Assembly (NCBI RefSeq): GCF_041320605.1
Contig: NZ_CP166679.1
Coordinates: forward strand, 496,001 to 560,000
From: Arenibacter antarcticus
GTDB taxonomy: Bacteria; Bacteroidota; Bacteroidia; Flavobacteriales; Flavobacteriaceae
DNA length: 64,000 nucleotides
Direction: 5' to 3'
Numbering within the stretch: position 1 is the stretch's first letter; every line of letters starts with the position of its first letter. The notes under the pieces were generated by a model. The model saw only the letters and a program-made list of their open reading frames with translations, searched no databases and was not told the origin of the DNA. Shown piece by piece: positions 10,372 to 19,444 of this stretch. The position numbers and the translations under genes were made by a program.

Positions 10372-11592
10372 TTACCTCAATTTTAAGGTTACTATGGTTA
10401 GTACTGCTAAAAGAATACCCACCACCCAAAACCGGGTGACAATTTTACTCTCATGATATCCTTTCTTCTGATAATGATGATGCAGAGGTGCCATTAGAAA
10501 AATGCGCTTCCCTACTCCAAATCTTTTCTTGGTGTATTTAAAATACCCCACTTGCAACATCACCGAAATAGATTCGGCAAAGAAAATCCCGCACAACACA
10601 GGAATAAGGAGTTCTTTCCTGATAATTATAGCAATTACCGCTATAACACCACCAATGGTGAGGCTACCAGTATCTCCCATAAAAACAGTGGCAGGATAGG
10701 CATTATACCATAAAAACCCTACCAAGGCACCTGCAAATGCGGCGGTAAAAACTACCAGTTCACCCACTCGTGGAATAAACATGATATCTAAATAATTGGA
10801 GAAAATTATATTCCCGGAAATCCAAGTGAAAATCATAAGAGTCACCACTATAATGGCCGATGTCCCTGCCGCCAATCCATCTATACCATCCGTAAGATTG
10901 GCTCCATTAGATACGGCAGTTACTATAATAATTATGATAGGTATAAATATCAACCAAGCGTAATCTTTTGCCCCAGCACCCATCCAAGAAATAAAACTGG
11001 TATAATCAAGCTCATTATTCTTAATAAAGGGCACGGTTGTTTTAATCGATTTTATTTCTGCCCCCAGCTTTGGCACTCCCTGCACATTCTCAACGATTAC
11101 TGTATGAGCCCTTTCCTTCATGGTCACCTCTGGATGAAAGTACAGGGTAGCACCTACAATAAGGCCCAATACTACCTGACCCAAAACCTTAAACCTCCCC
11201 TTTAATCCTTCCTTATCTTTCTTAAATATTTTTATATAATCGTCCAAAAATCCAATAGCACCCATCCACAGCATAGTAACTATCAACAATTGAACGTACA
11301 CATTTCCCAGTTCGGCAAATAGGAGCACGGGAATTAGGGTAGCCAAAATAATGATAAGTCCTCCCATAGTAGGAGTACCAGCCTTTTGCTGCTGCCCATC
11401 AAGACCAAGATCCCGAATAGTTTCACCGATCTGCTGCTTCTGTAGAAACCCTATAATTTTCTTTCCATAGACCGTCGCAATCAGCAACGACAGCAAAACC
11501 GCCAAGGAAGCGCGAAAGGAGAGGTACTGGAAGAGTCCCGCTCCTATTAGGTCGTGTTCTTTATCTAAATATTCGAACAAATAATACAACAT
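10372..11592 (-). CDS. mraY: Phospho-MurNAc-pentapeptide transferase MraY
   Basis: Polytopic enzyme that moves phospho-MurNAc-pentapeptide to undecaprenyl phosphate to make lipid I. Family motifs are [17 protein letters not shown] (catalytic aspartates), [15 protein letters not shown] and the histidine-rich [14 protein letters not shown] near the C-terminus. At 406 residues it is longer than the E. coli protein (360), with an extra periplasmic segment at about 165-215; this longer form is usual in Bacteroidota. About 80 bp separate it from murE. Confidence 0.96.
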   Translation of the reverse strand: MLYYLFEYLDKEHDLIGAGLFQYLSFRASLAVLLSLLIATVYGKKIIGFLQKQQIGETIRDLGLDGQQQKAGTPTMGGLIIILATLIPVLLFAELGNVYVQLLIVTMLWMGAIGFLDDYIKIFKKDKEGLKGRFKVLGQVVLGLIVGATLYFHPEVTMKERAHTVIVENVQGVPKLGAEIKSIKTTVPFIKNNELDYTSFISWMGAGAKDYAWLIFIPIIIIIVTAVSNGANLTDGIDGLAAGTSAIIVVTLMIFTWISGNIIFSNYLDIMFIPRVGELVVFTAAFAGALVGFLWYNAYPATVFMGDTGSLTIGGVIAVIAIIIRKELLIPVLCGIFFAESISVMLQVGYFKYTKKRFGVGKRIFLMAPLHHHYQKKGYHESKIVTRFWVVGILLAVLTIVTLKLR

Positions 11593-11673
11593 TCTTTGGT
11601 CTGTGTTTTACTGTTTTACGGTCTTGTTTTTAATAAATACTACTCTAGTTTCCATTGATCTATTCATAGGAGG

Positions 11674-13137
11674 TTATTTTCCCATCTCGGTTAAAAACTC
11701 CCCCACTATCTTAAAATCATCAAAATCTATACGCACCCCATTCGTCTCCTGATACGTCTCGTGCCCCTTGCCCGCAATAAGGATAATATCTTTAGCCCTT
11801 GCCAATTGGCAGGCCGTTTTTATAGCCTGTTTCCGATTTTCAATAGACAGGACTTTCTTAAAATTCTGGGGTTCCACTCCTGCCTCCATTTCCTCGATAA
11901 TTTTAGAGGGAGATTCTGTCCTAGGGTTATCAGAGGTAAAGATCACTGTATTGCTCAAGGTGCTCGCTATATGCCCCATAACCGGACGTTTAGACTTATC
12001 CCTGTCACCACCACAACCCACAACAGTGAAGACATTTTCATTTCCAGTTCTTAATTTATTGATCGTTTCGAGTACATTCTTCAAGGCATCTGGAGTATGG
12101 GCATAATCCACAATTGCCGTAATACCCTCTTGAGATCTATAATGCTGGAACCTTCCGGCAACGTTCTCCAATTCACTTAATAGCCTCAATATTTCCAGTT
12201 TTTCCAATCCCAATAAATCCGCCGCCGCATAGATGGCCAACATATTATAAGCATTAAAATCACCTATCAATTTTGACCAAAGCTCATTGTCGCCTATTTT
12301 CAACAATTGTCCATCAAACTGGTTTTCCAATATTTGAGCTCTATAATCAGCATAGGATTTTAAGGCGTAAGTCACTTTTCTTGCCTTAGTGTTCTGCATC
12401 ATCACCAAACCGTTCTTATCATCAACATTGGTAAGTGCGAAAGCTCTTTTCGGAAGCCCATCGAACAAAATCTTTTTAGTATCCCTATAGGCTGCAAACG
12501 TGGCATGGTAATCCAAATGGTCATGGGAGAGATTCGTGAAAATTGCTCCTTCAAATACAAGTCCTTCTGTTCTTTTTTGATGCAGGCCATGCGAACTCAC
12601 CTCCATAAAACAAAACTCTACTCCCACCTCGTTCATTAAGTGCAAATACTTATTTATGGTAAGGGAATCTGGGGTAGTATGGGTGGTAGGGAATTCCTTT
12701 TCATCTACCAATATTTTTATGGTCGATAGTAGACCTACCTTAAATCCTGCTTTTTTAAATAATTGATACAGTAGGGTAGTGATCGTGGTTTTCCCATTGG
12801 TACCCGTAACACCCACCAATTTTAGATTCTTGGAAGGGCTACCGTAATAGTTTGACGCCATAATAGACAATGCCTTATAAGCATTATCTACCTCAACATA
12901 ACTGATTCCGTTGATTAATTTTTCAGGAAGTGTTTCACAAACTATGGATCTTGCCCCTGCATCGATTGCCTTGTCAATAAACTTATGTCCATCTACCAAA
13001 ACGCCCTTTATCGCCACAAAAACATCCTCCACCCCAACTTCTCTGGAATCGAAGCATATTTTATTGACCGACTGCGAAGTGGAACCACTTACAGCCGAAA
13101 GACCAACCCCGTACAATATGTCTTTTAAAGACTTCAT
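11674..13137 (-). CDS. murE: UDP-MurNAc-tripeptide synthetase MurE
   Basis: Mur ligase that adds the third stem residue. The P-loop GTNGKTTITTLL is near residue 109, followed by HTTPDSL and SSHGL. The C-terminal domain holds the motif DNPRTESP, which matches the DNPR signature of meso-diaminopimelate-adding enzymes, so the likely substrate is meso-DAP. Length 487 is typical. Its start codon overlaps the stop of ftsI by 4 bp. Confidence 0.96.
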   Translation of the reverse strand: MKSLKDILYGVGLSAVSGSTSQSVNKICFDSREVGVEDVFVAIKGVLVDGHKFIDKAIDAGARSIVCETLPEKLINGISYVEVDNAYKALSIMASNYYGSPSKNLKLVGVTGTNGKTTITTLLYQLFKKAGFKVGLLSTIKILVDEKEFPTTHTTPDSLTINKYLHLMNEVGVEFCFMEVSSHGLHQKRTEGLVFEGAIFTNLSHDHLDYHATFAAYRDTKKILFDGLPKRAFALTNVDDKNGLVMMQNTKARKVTYALKSYADYRAQILENQFDGQLLKIGDNELWSKLIGDFNAYNMLAIYAAADLLGLEKLEILRLLSELENVAGRFQHYRSQEGITAIVDYAHTPDALKNVLETINKLRTGNENVFTVVGCGGDRDKSKRPVMGHIASTLSNTVIFTSDNPRTESPSKIIEEMEAGVEPQNFKKVLSIENRKQAIKTACQLARAKDIILIAGKGHETYQETNGVRIDFDDFKIVGEFLTEMGK

Positions 13138-15140
13138 GATAGCTCTAATACAATTTTATCGACCTTTTTTAGGTCGGTCCCTTTTGAAATGGATTGTCTT
13201 TTCACTTTTCCATTTCCCTTTACTTCAACCCTTACACCCAAATTTTCAAGAAGAGAAACGGCATCCATACCGCTCATCCCTTCTACGTTTGGCATTTGGT
13301 TATAATTTTTATTTGCCGCAGCATAAAATTCTTGATAGGCTTCATTTAAATTCTCATCCCCTGCTTCATTTATATCTACCTCGTCTACTACCGGAGAACT
13401 GGTATAGATCTTTTGAGCCACCGACTTAAAGACTGGCCCAGAAACGTCGCCCCCGTAGTAACCTACACTTTTGTTTGGCTCGTGGATCACCACAATACAG
13501 GAATATTTTGGATCATCTGCAGGGAAATACCCAGCAAAAGTAGATATGTATGCAAGCTTATCAGGGTCCTTGGACGAGTAATTTTTTTGAGTGGTCCCTG
13601 TCTTTCCGGCCATAGAAAAATTGGGAGAATATAATTTGTGTCCCGTCCCGTGCTTTTTTTCCACTACATTCTTTAGCAGTTGCCTAACCTTGGCTGCCGT
13701 TTCCTTAGAACATATAGACGGATTGATGACTTCTTTCTCAAATTTAATGATGGTCTTATCCCATTCCCTTACCTCTTTAATCAATCTTGGTTTCACCAAT
13801 TCCCCATCATTGGCAATGGCATTATAAAAAGCAAGTGTTTGCAATGGTGTCAATGACACCTCGTACCCATAGGACATCCATGCCAAAGAAACTCCAGACC
13901 AACCCTTATCTCCTGGATAACGGATTACCGGCTCGCCCTCTCCTTTTACAGGCAATCCCAATTTGCGATGAAGGTTCATATTCATCAAGCGGTTTACAAA
14001 TTTCTCTGGATTGCTCTTATAGTTTGTGTTTATAACCTTAGCAAATGCTGTATTGGAAGAAACTTCAAATGCCCTTCCCATGCTTATCTTGCCATAACCA
14101 CCCCATTTAGAGTCCCTTACGGTCCGGTTATAGACCTTATACAATCCATTTTCCGTATCGATAACAGTACTTGTATCTATTACTTTATCTTCTAAAGCCA
14201 CTACCATGGACATCAACTTAAAGGTCGACCCAGGTTCGTGCGACTCTCCTATGGCGTAGTTTAACCGCTCATAATATTTCCCATCGGAAGTCCTACCCAA
14301 ATTAGAAATAGCCTTGACTTCCCCTGTCTTGGTCTCCATTACAATTACACTTCCGTGTTCTGCCTCATATTTCTCCAATTGCCCCAATAAAGCATGATGC
14401 GCAATATCCTGTATATTGATATCTATGGTTGAAACCACATCATACCCATCTTTAGGCTCTTTAATGTTATCCCAGCCAATTGGCTTCCATTGTCCTTTTG
14501 CTATTTTTTGTTTTAAGCGCTTTCCTTCTTCTCCTCTCAGGTATTCCCCAAAAGCACCTTCCAGTCCCACCCTAGTGTAATATCCGTCCTCATCTACTCT
14601 TTCATACCCTACGCTGCGCTCTGCAATCTTTCCCAAGGGATGTTCCCGTACAATTTTTTGATCTACGATTAACCCACCTTTATAGGGGCCTTTATTAAAT
14701 AAGGGGAACTGTTTTACGGCAACGTAATCCGAATAATCTAAGTTTCTGGCCACCAGAGCATATCGATTCTTATTTACCTTGGCTTTTCGTAATACCTGTT
14801 GGTAATAAGAGGAAGATTTCCCAAACAATTTCGCCAAAGAATCGGACAATGGTTTAATGTTTTCCTCAAAATCCTTGCTTCTTACGGTTACAGCATCAAA
14901 TCGTATCGTATATCTAGAGACCGATGTTGCTAATAAACTTCCATCATCCGAATAAAGATTTCCCCTTTTTGGGGCAATGGTGAAAATTCTCTCCGTACGC
15001 TCCATGGCAAGTTTCCTATACTTATCACCATCTACCATTTGTATACTGACAAGTTTCACCAATACCGCAATGGCAAACAGAAATAGGCATCCTGCCACTA
15101 TATATAACCTAGTTAATATGTTTTTTTCTGTTACCGACAC
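13134..15140 (-). CDS. ftsI: Septal penicillin-binding protein FtsI with PASTA domain
   Basis: Class B transpeptidase that crosslinks septal peptidoglycan with FtsW. One membrane helix at about 12-33 is followed by the pedestal domain and the transpeptidase domain with SxxK at 305-308 (GSTFK), SxN at 361-363 and KTG at 513-515. Residues about 605-668 form a single PASTA domain (NQMPNVEGMSGMDAV onward), which E. coli FtsI lacks; the layout resembles SpoVD/PBP2x-type proteins. It overlaps ftsL by 1 bp and murE by 4 bp. Confidence 0.96.
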   Translation of the reverse strand: MSVTEKNILTRLYIVAGCLFLFAIAVLVKLVSIQMVDGDKYRKLAMERTERIFTIAPKRGNLYSDDGSLLATSVSRYTIRFDAVTVRSKDFEENIKPLSDSLAKLFGKSSSYYQQVLRKAKVNKNRYALVARNLDYSDYVAVKQFPLFNKGPYKGGLIVDQKIVREHPLGKIAERSVGYERVDEDGYYTRVGLEGAFGEYLRGEEGKRLKQKIAKGQWKPIGWDNIKEPKDGYDVVSTIDINIQDIAHHALLGQLEKYEAEHGSVIVMETKTGEVKAISNLGRTSDGKYYERLNYAIGESHEPGSTFKLMSMVVALEDKVIDTSTVIDTENGLYKVYNRTVRDSKWGGYGKISMGRAFEVSSNTAFAKVINTNYKSNPEKFVNRLMNMNLHRKLGLPVKGEGEPVIRYPGDKGWSGVSLAWMSYGYEVSLTPLQTLAFYNAIANDGELVKPRLIKEVREWDKTIIKFEKEVINPSICSKETAAKVRQLLKNVVEKKHGTGHKLYSPNFSMAGKTGTTQKNYSSKDPDKLAYISTFAGYFPADDPKYSCIVVIHEPNKSVGYYGGDVSGPVFKSVAQKIYTSSPVVDEVDINEAGDENLNEAYQEFYAAANKNYNQMPNVEGMSGMDAVSLLENLGVRVEVKGNGKVKRQSISKGTDLKKVDKIVLELS

Positions 15141-15463
15141 TATTTATCCTTTACGGTTTTAACTTTTATTTTCTGGGGAGGGGTTTCCGACGGAATTAAA
15201 CCCTTGTGTTCCACGATCCTTAAGATGGTAGACTCCAGTTTTAATTCTTGCATATCCGAGCGCGCATCCACAAACTCGCTTCGCAACTCCTTTACTTGCT
15301 CATTGAGAAACGCTATCCTATGCACCTTACTATCAGCACTATGGGAGCTAGCGATCATAACAGTCGCCAAAAAAGAAATAAAAATGATAAACATCCAATT
15401 CTTGGGAGCGCTACCGCTCACCAAAAACTTTCCTTTCAACAGATCCAATATTCCTTTTCGCAC
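15140..15463 (-). CDS. ftsL: FtsL-like divisome protein
   Basis: A 107-residue bitopic protein: basic N-terminus, one membrane helix at about 23-41, then a short coiled coil (about 48-90). This is the FtsL plan; in the divisome FtsL pairs with FtsB and activates FtsWI. Sequence identity within the family is too low for recognition by motif, so the call rests on size, topology and its place between rsmH and ftsI. Confidence 0.85.
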   Translation of the reverse strand: MRKGILDLLKGKFLVSGSAPKNWMFIIFISFLATVMIASSHSADSKVHRIAFLNEQVKELRSEFVDARSDMQELKLESTILRIVEHKGLIPSETPPQKIKVKTVKDK

Positions 15464-15539
15464 AGTTTTATACCTTATATATTACACGCCTCCAATTCCC
15501 TCCAAGACCAATCACCTCTATTTAGAAAATGCTCGCAAA

Positions 15540-16442
15540 TTAAATCCGCTCTGCAATCCTAAGCTTGGCACTCCTCGCCCTATTGTTCTGCTTTATCTCT
15601 GCCTTGGCGGGGGTGACCAATTTGCCCACCTTTTTAAAGGGAACATTTATATTGCCATAGAAATCCTTTTCTGGCTCTCCCTCAAACCGACCCGATCTCA
15701 CAAATCGCTTTACCAACCTATCTTCAAGGGAATGATAACTTATCACACTTAGCCTACCGCCTTCCTCCATTATTTCAGGAAGCTGCTCCAAGAACTCCAT
15801 TATCACTTGGATTTCTTGATTTACCTCTATCCTGATGGCCTGATAGATTTGCGCCAAGATCTTATGCTCCCTATGTATTGGCAGATAAGCCGCAAGCACC
15901 AGCTTTAATTGCTCGGTAGTCTTTATAGGCTCGGTTTCCCTATGGGTCAAAATGGTCTTTGCCATCGCATTGGCATTTCGCAGATCGCCATACTCAAACA
16001 GCACCCGTCTTAATTCATCATAATCATAGCCATTTACCACTTCATAGGCCGACACACTGTTCTTTTTACTCATCCTCATATCCAGATCAGCATCAAAACG
16101 TGTAGAAAAACCTCTTTCCGCCTTGTCAAATTGATGGGATGAAACTCCAAAATCCGCCAACACCCCGTCTATTTTCTTAATTCCATAAAACTTTAAAAAC
16201 TGTTTTATATATCTAAAATTTTCATTTATCAATAAGAAGCGTTCATCAGGAATAGTATTGCGCAAAGCATCTTCATCTTGATCAAAAGCTATTAACCTAC
16301 CTTTATCCCCCAAACGCTTTAAGATCTCCCTAGAATGACCTCCGCCACCAAAGGTGACATCCACATATACACCGTCTGGCTTTATGCCAAGTCCATCTAC
16401 AGACTCCTCTAACAATACTGCATTATGATAGCTCATAGTCAT
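15540..16442 (-). CDS. rsmH: 16S rRNA (cytosine-1402-N4)-methyltransferase RsmH
   Basis: SAM-dependent methyltransferase acting on C1402 of 16S rRNA. The SAM-binding loop is VDVTFGGGGHSREIL (about 27-41); FDQDEDAL, LADFGVSSHQ and the C-terminal SYHSLEDRLVKRF complete the family signature. Length (300) is typical. Start may be the ATG at 16442 or the one at 16436. The 5' end overlaps the mraZ stop, the usual arrangement at the head of dcw clusters. Confidence 0.96.
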   Translation of the reverse strand: MTMSYHNAVLLEESVDGLGIKPDGVYVDVTFGGGGHSREILKRLGDKGRLIAFDQDEDALRNTIPDERFLLINENFRYIKQFLKFYGIKKIDGVLADFGVSSHQFDKAERGFSTRFDADLDMRMSKKNSVSAYEVVNGYDYDELRRVLFEYGDLRNANAMAKTILTHRETEPIKTTEQLKLVLAAYLPIHREHKILAQIYQAIRIEVNQEIQVIMEFLEQLPEIMEEGGRLSVISYHSLEDRLVKRFVRSGRFEGEPEKDFYGNINVPFKKVGKLVTPAKAEIKQNNRARSAKLRIAERI

Positions 16443-16887
16443 CCCCTCCCATTACTTCTTCAGCCAAACCGGCAAAATCCTCGGCCGTGTCATTCAACAC
16501 TTTTTCATAACCGTCTTTATCCCAAATCTCTATAATATTAATCGCCGAACTCAACACAACTTCCTTCGTAATCCCTGCTACTTCCACCAAATTTTTAGGG
16601 ATCAGCAGCCGTCCCGTTGCGTCAATTTCCACTATCTTTACCCCCGCAGAGAACCTTCGAATAAAATCGTCGTTCTTTTTCTTAAAACGATTCATTTTTT
16701 TCATTTTCTGCATCAACAAATTCCACTCCGCCATAGGGTACAATTCCAAACAAGGTTGGAAAACGGATCGCTTAAGCACGAATCCATCGTTAAGTATCGG
16801 TGACATTTGATTCTTTAGCGCCACCGGAAGCATGACCCTTCCTTTGGTATCTGCCTTACAATCATATGTTCCGATGAAATTTATCAC
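16423..16887 (-). CDS. mraZ: Transcriptional regulator MraZ (GTG start)
   Basis: A DNA-binding protein of the AbrB-like swapped-hairpin fold that controls the dcw operon in several bacteria. It has two MraZ repeats with DTKGRVMLP and DATGRLLIP, the DxxxR motifs of the family. I place the start at GTG 16887, giving a 154-residue protein beginning (M)INFIGTYDCK, which is how family members begin. An in-frame upstream ATG at 16983 would add 32 residues that do not resemble MraZ, and that stretch instead contains the -7 element and three operator-like repeats. It is the first gene of the dcw cluster. Confidence 0.9.
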   Translation of the reverse strand: MINFIGTYDCKADTKGRVMLPVALKNQMSPILNDGFVLKRSVFQPCLELYPMAEWNLLMQKMKKMNRFKKKNDDFIRRFSAGVKIVEIDATGRLLIPKNLVEVAGITKEVVLSSAINIIEIWDKDGYEKVLNDTAEDFAGLAEEVMGGDDYELS

Positions 16888-16916
16888 TAAAGTAGCTGGG
16901 TTATAATTTGATAACT

Positions 16917-16960
16917 CAAATATATAGAATTTATTACCACATTTTACCACAAAATACCAC
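16917..16960 (-). promoter_or_regulatory. Probable mraZ promoter with three MraZ-box repeats
   Basis: On the minus strand three copies of GTGGT lie exactly 10 bp apart (plus-strand ACCAC at 16936-16940, 16946-16950 and 16956-16960). A -7 element TATATTTG (16917-16924) lies just downstream, and the GTG start of mraZ is 30 nt further on. Known MraZ proteins bind short G-rich direct repeats with 5-bp spacers just upstream of mraZ. The match in sequence type, spacing and position suggests autoregulation. Direct sequence observation plus family knowledge; binding is inferred. Confidence 0.75.
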
Positions 16961-17096
16961 TTTGTTGATAAATTCCGCTTCACAAGCTAAATTGTGACAA
17001 AAAACAAGTCGTATTCTCCTGTTTATGAATAAGGCCCGAACAATGGAAAAATCGTAAAATTCAAAAAATTATTCCTCCTTAATAATTCGGTAGCCA

Positions 17097-17124
17097 TTGC
17101 GTAATAATGAAATGCCTATATTTG
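17097..17124 (+). promoter_or_regulatory. Bacteroidota-type promoter of the hydrolase gene
   Basis: TTG at 17097-17099 and TATATTTG at 17117-17124, separated by 17 bp, fit the -33 TTG and -7 TAnnTTTG elements of Bacteroidota sigma-A promoters. The start codon of the hydrolase follows 27 nt later. Confidence 0.6.
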
Positions 17125-17151
17125 CCAACATAAGATCACAAGAAATCGTGG

Positions 17152-17916
17152 ATGGAAAAAAGAATTATTAAGGAGGGAAAATATCGTTATATTGAAATAG
17201 GTGAAGGAGCACCGATCATAATTCTCCACGGACTTATGGGCGGATTAAGCAATTTCCACGGCGTAATGGATCACTTTCCTGCCAAGAAATACAAGGTGAT
17301 TGTTCCCGAACTACCCATCTACGATATGCCCTTGCTCAAGACCAACGTCAAGAGCTTTGCCAAGTATTTAGATCAATTTATAACACACAAGGGCCTAAAG
17401 GATGTAATTCTTTTGGGAAATTCCCTGGGTGGACATATTGGATTATTGCACACCAAATTATTCCCAAAAAATGTAAAAGCTTTGGTTATTACCGGTAGTT
17501 CCGGATTATATGAAAGCGCTATGGGGGATGGTTATCCAAAAAGAGGCGATTACGAGTTTATAAAGAAAAAAGCACAGGATGTTTTTTATGACCCCGAAGT
17601 AGCGACCAAAGAGATTGTTGACGAAGTTTTTGCTACCGTTAATAATCGAATTAAATTGGTGAAAACATTGGCCATTGCCAAAAGTGCTATAAGACATAAT
17701 ATGTCCAAGGATCTGCCACATATGCTGACTCCAACTTGTATTATTTGGGGAAAAAACGATAGTGTTACTCCTCCTAATGTAGCAGAGGAATTCCAATCTC
17801 TACTCCCCGATTCAGAATTGTTTTGGATTGATAAATGTGGACATGCCCCTATGATGGAGCATCCTATGGAATTTAACTCCATCTTGGATTCATGGTTAAC
17901 GAAGCGAAACTTTTAA
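17152..17916 (+). CDS. Alpha/beta-fold hydrolase
   Basis: A 254-residue cytoplasmic protein with a complete alpha/beta-hydrolase triad: nucleophile Ser91 in GNSLGG, Asp203 in WGKNDSVTPP, and His231 in KCGHAPMMEHP. The oxyanion-hole segment is LHGLMGG at 25-31. A cap domain is inserted around 125-190. No signal peptide is seen. The substrate cannot be read from the sequence. It is divergent from mraZ with its own promoter, a placement I have seen described for flavobacterial dcw clusters, so a link to wall metabolism is possible but unproven. Confidence 0.9.
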   Translation: MEKRIIKEGKYRYIEIGEGAPIIILHGLMGGLSNFHGVMDHFPAKKYKVIVPELPIYDMPLLKTNVKSFAKYLDQFITHKGLKDVILLGNSLGGHIGLLHTKLFPKNVKALVITGSSGLYESAMGDGYPKRGDYEFIKKKAQDVFYDPEVATKEIVDEVFATVNNRIKLVKTLAIAKSAIRHNMSKDLPHMLTPTCIIWGKNDSVTPPNVAEEFQSLLPDSELFWIDKCGHAPMMEHPMEFNSILDSWLTKRNF

Positions 17917-18065
17917 ACAGTACATTTCCCCATAAATAAGTAGCTAAAATACATCATTCATAAATTGTTTTTTAGCGAATAGGGAAAGGCTTCTTGTTTT
18001 CAATTAATTTTCAAGGCAGTGATCCTGTCCGTTTTTTATTATTTTTAAGGAATTAAAACATTTAT

Positions 18066-18319
18066 ACCTATGAAATGAGCATGACCGAAGATTGGTCGCA
18101 AATACCAATGAAGTTATGTGAACCTGACTGCCGTAAGGCAAGTTTACCTGCTGTAGGTAGGTTTATATATTTGTATTGAGGGCAGCCGAAGTACGACCGT
18201 TAAAAAACAATAAATACCTACCTATGAAATGAGCATGACCGAAATCTGGTCGCAAATACGAATGAAGATATGCGAATCGCATATGACCGTTAAAAAACAA
18301 TAAATATCTACCTATGAAA
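18066..18319 (+). repeat. Imperfect repeats of the engB translation-start region
   Basis: The 24-nt block ACCTATGAAATGAGCATGAC+CGAA occurs at 18066-18089 and 18220-18243, and the similarity continues about 30 nt further. A second block, GACCGTTAAAAAACAATAAATA followed by (C/T)CTACCTATGAAA, occurs at 18195 and again at 18285, where its ATGAAA is the start of engB at 18314. Thus the engB start context exists three times; in the two upstream copies ATG-AAA is followed at once by TGA. A -7-like TATATTTG lies at 18166-18173. The rest of 17917-18313 shows no gene. Confidence 0.7.
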
Positions 18320-18928
18320 ATAAAGTCGGCCGACTTTGTTATGAGCAATTCCAACGTAACAAATTGCCCAAAAGACACCCTACCTGAATACGCCTTTATT
18401 GGTCGATCTAACGTTGGGAAATCATCCCTTATCAATATGCTTACCCAAAGAAAGGGACTAGCCAAAACTTCGGGAAGACCTGGAAAAACCCAATTGATTA
18501 ATCATTTTAAAATAAATGAAAATTGGTTTCTGGTAGATTTACCTGGCTATGGTTATGCTCGCGTTTCCAAAAAAGACAAAAAAACCTTTCAAAAATATAT
18601 TACCGATTATTTTTTAGAACGGGTACAATTGGTATGTGCCTTTGTTTTGATCGATATTAGGCACGAGCCGCAAAAAGTAGATTTGGAATTTTTGGAATGG
18701 ATGGGGGAAAATCAGATTCCGTTCTGTATAATCTTTACAAAAGCCGACAAATTAAGGCCCAAAGCAATCGAAAATCACGTAAACCACTATATCCAGAAAT
18801 TACTGGAAGGAATTTGGGAAGAAGCACCCCAGTATTTTATTACATCTGCCTCTAACGGGATGGGTCAAGAAGAACTGCTCACCTATATTGATGGGCTTAA
18901 TGATAGTTTTTTTAAGGAAACATTATAG
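18314..18928 (+). CDS. engB: Ribosome biogenesis GTPase EngB (YihA/YsxC)
   Basis: Small GTPase needed for 50S subunit assembly. G1 is GRSNVGKSSL (30-39), the switch I threonine lies in GRPGKTQ, G3 is DLPG (75-78) and G4 TKAD near 147. Length 204 is normal. The ATG at 18314 lies within a leader in which the same start context is duplicated upstream. Downstream, on the opposite strand, begins the gldC/gldB group. Confidence 0.96.
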   Translation: MKIKSADFVMSNSNVTNCPKDTLPEYAFIGRSNVGKSSLINMLTQRKGLAKTSGRPGKTQLINHFKINENWFLVDLPGYGYARVSKKDKKTFQKYITDYFLERVQLVCAFVLIDIRHEPQKVDLEFLEWMGENQIPFCIIFTKADKLRPKAIENHVNHYIQKLLEGIWEEAPQYFITSASNGMGQEELLTYIDGLNDSFFKETL

Positions 18929-18954
18929 CATACAAAACAGGCCTAGCTTAAAAG

Positions 18955-19338
18955 CTATTTTACCCATTGCTTTTGAATAATCTGGATAAGGGCATCTTGG
19001 TCCCCAAGCCCATCGATATTCTCCCTGTCTAAAAATGTCTTAAAGCTGCCATTTTCCACTTCAAATATTATGGGAAAATGGACCTCCCCCTCCTTTACCT
19101 TGTCCGCATATTTCCTTAGAAACTCGTCCTTATGCAGAAATTCCATCTTAATTCCAGAACTTTCCCTAAATTCTTTCCATCGATTATTTTCCGAAAAAGC
19201 ACCGTGGGTTATGGAACAGAGTGAGCATGAATAACTATCGGGACTAAGGATTTTATGGGCACCGTCTAAAAGTGCATTCCCTAGGCCACTCTTGGCATTG
19301 TACACAAAGACAAAGTATTTGTTCGTTGTATTTTCCAT
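18955..19338 (-). CDS. Conserved hypothetical protein with CSLCxITHG motif
   Basis: About 127 residues if translation starts at ATG 19338 (MENTTNKYF); an in-frame ATG at 19356 is also possible. It begins with a beta strand and glycine loop (FVFVYNAKSGLGNAL), followed by the Cys-Ser-Leu-Cys-x-Ile-Thr-His-Gly motif and a C-terminal region rich in acidic residues. No signal peptide or membrane helix. Similar small proteins occur in Flavobacteriia, but I know no function. The Cys pair and His could bind metal or be redox active. It may be co-transcribed after gldC. Confidence 0.75.
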   Translation of the reverse strand: MENTTNKYFVFVYNAKSGLGNALLDGAHKILSPDSYSCSLCSITHGAFSENNRWKEFRESSGIKMEFLHKDEFLRKYADKVKEGEVHFPIIFEVENGSFKTFLDRENIDGLGDQDALIQIIQKQWVK

Positions 19339-19444
19339 AACATGAATTGGATTCATTGTACGCCTTTCAGTCGCTCACATTAGCTAAACCTTTCCAACAC
19401 CATACCTAAATCCATTAGACCACTTAAGCTTTGAAAAAACAAAA

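Noticed and set aside
16888-16983. Longer mraZ start adding 32 residues
   Set aside because: The added part is unlike MraZ and contains the -7 element and GTGGT boxes; the GTG at 16887 gives the family N-terminus.
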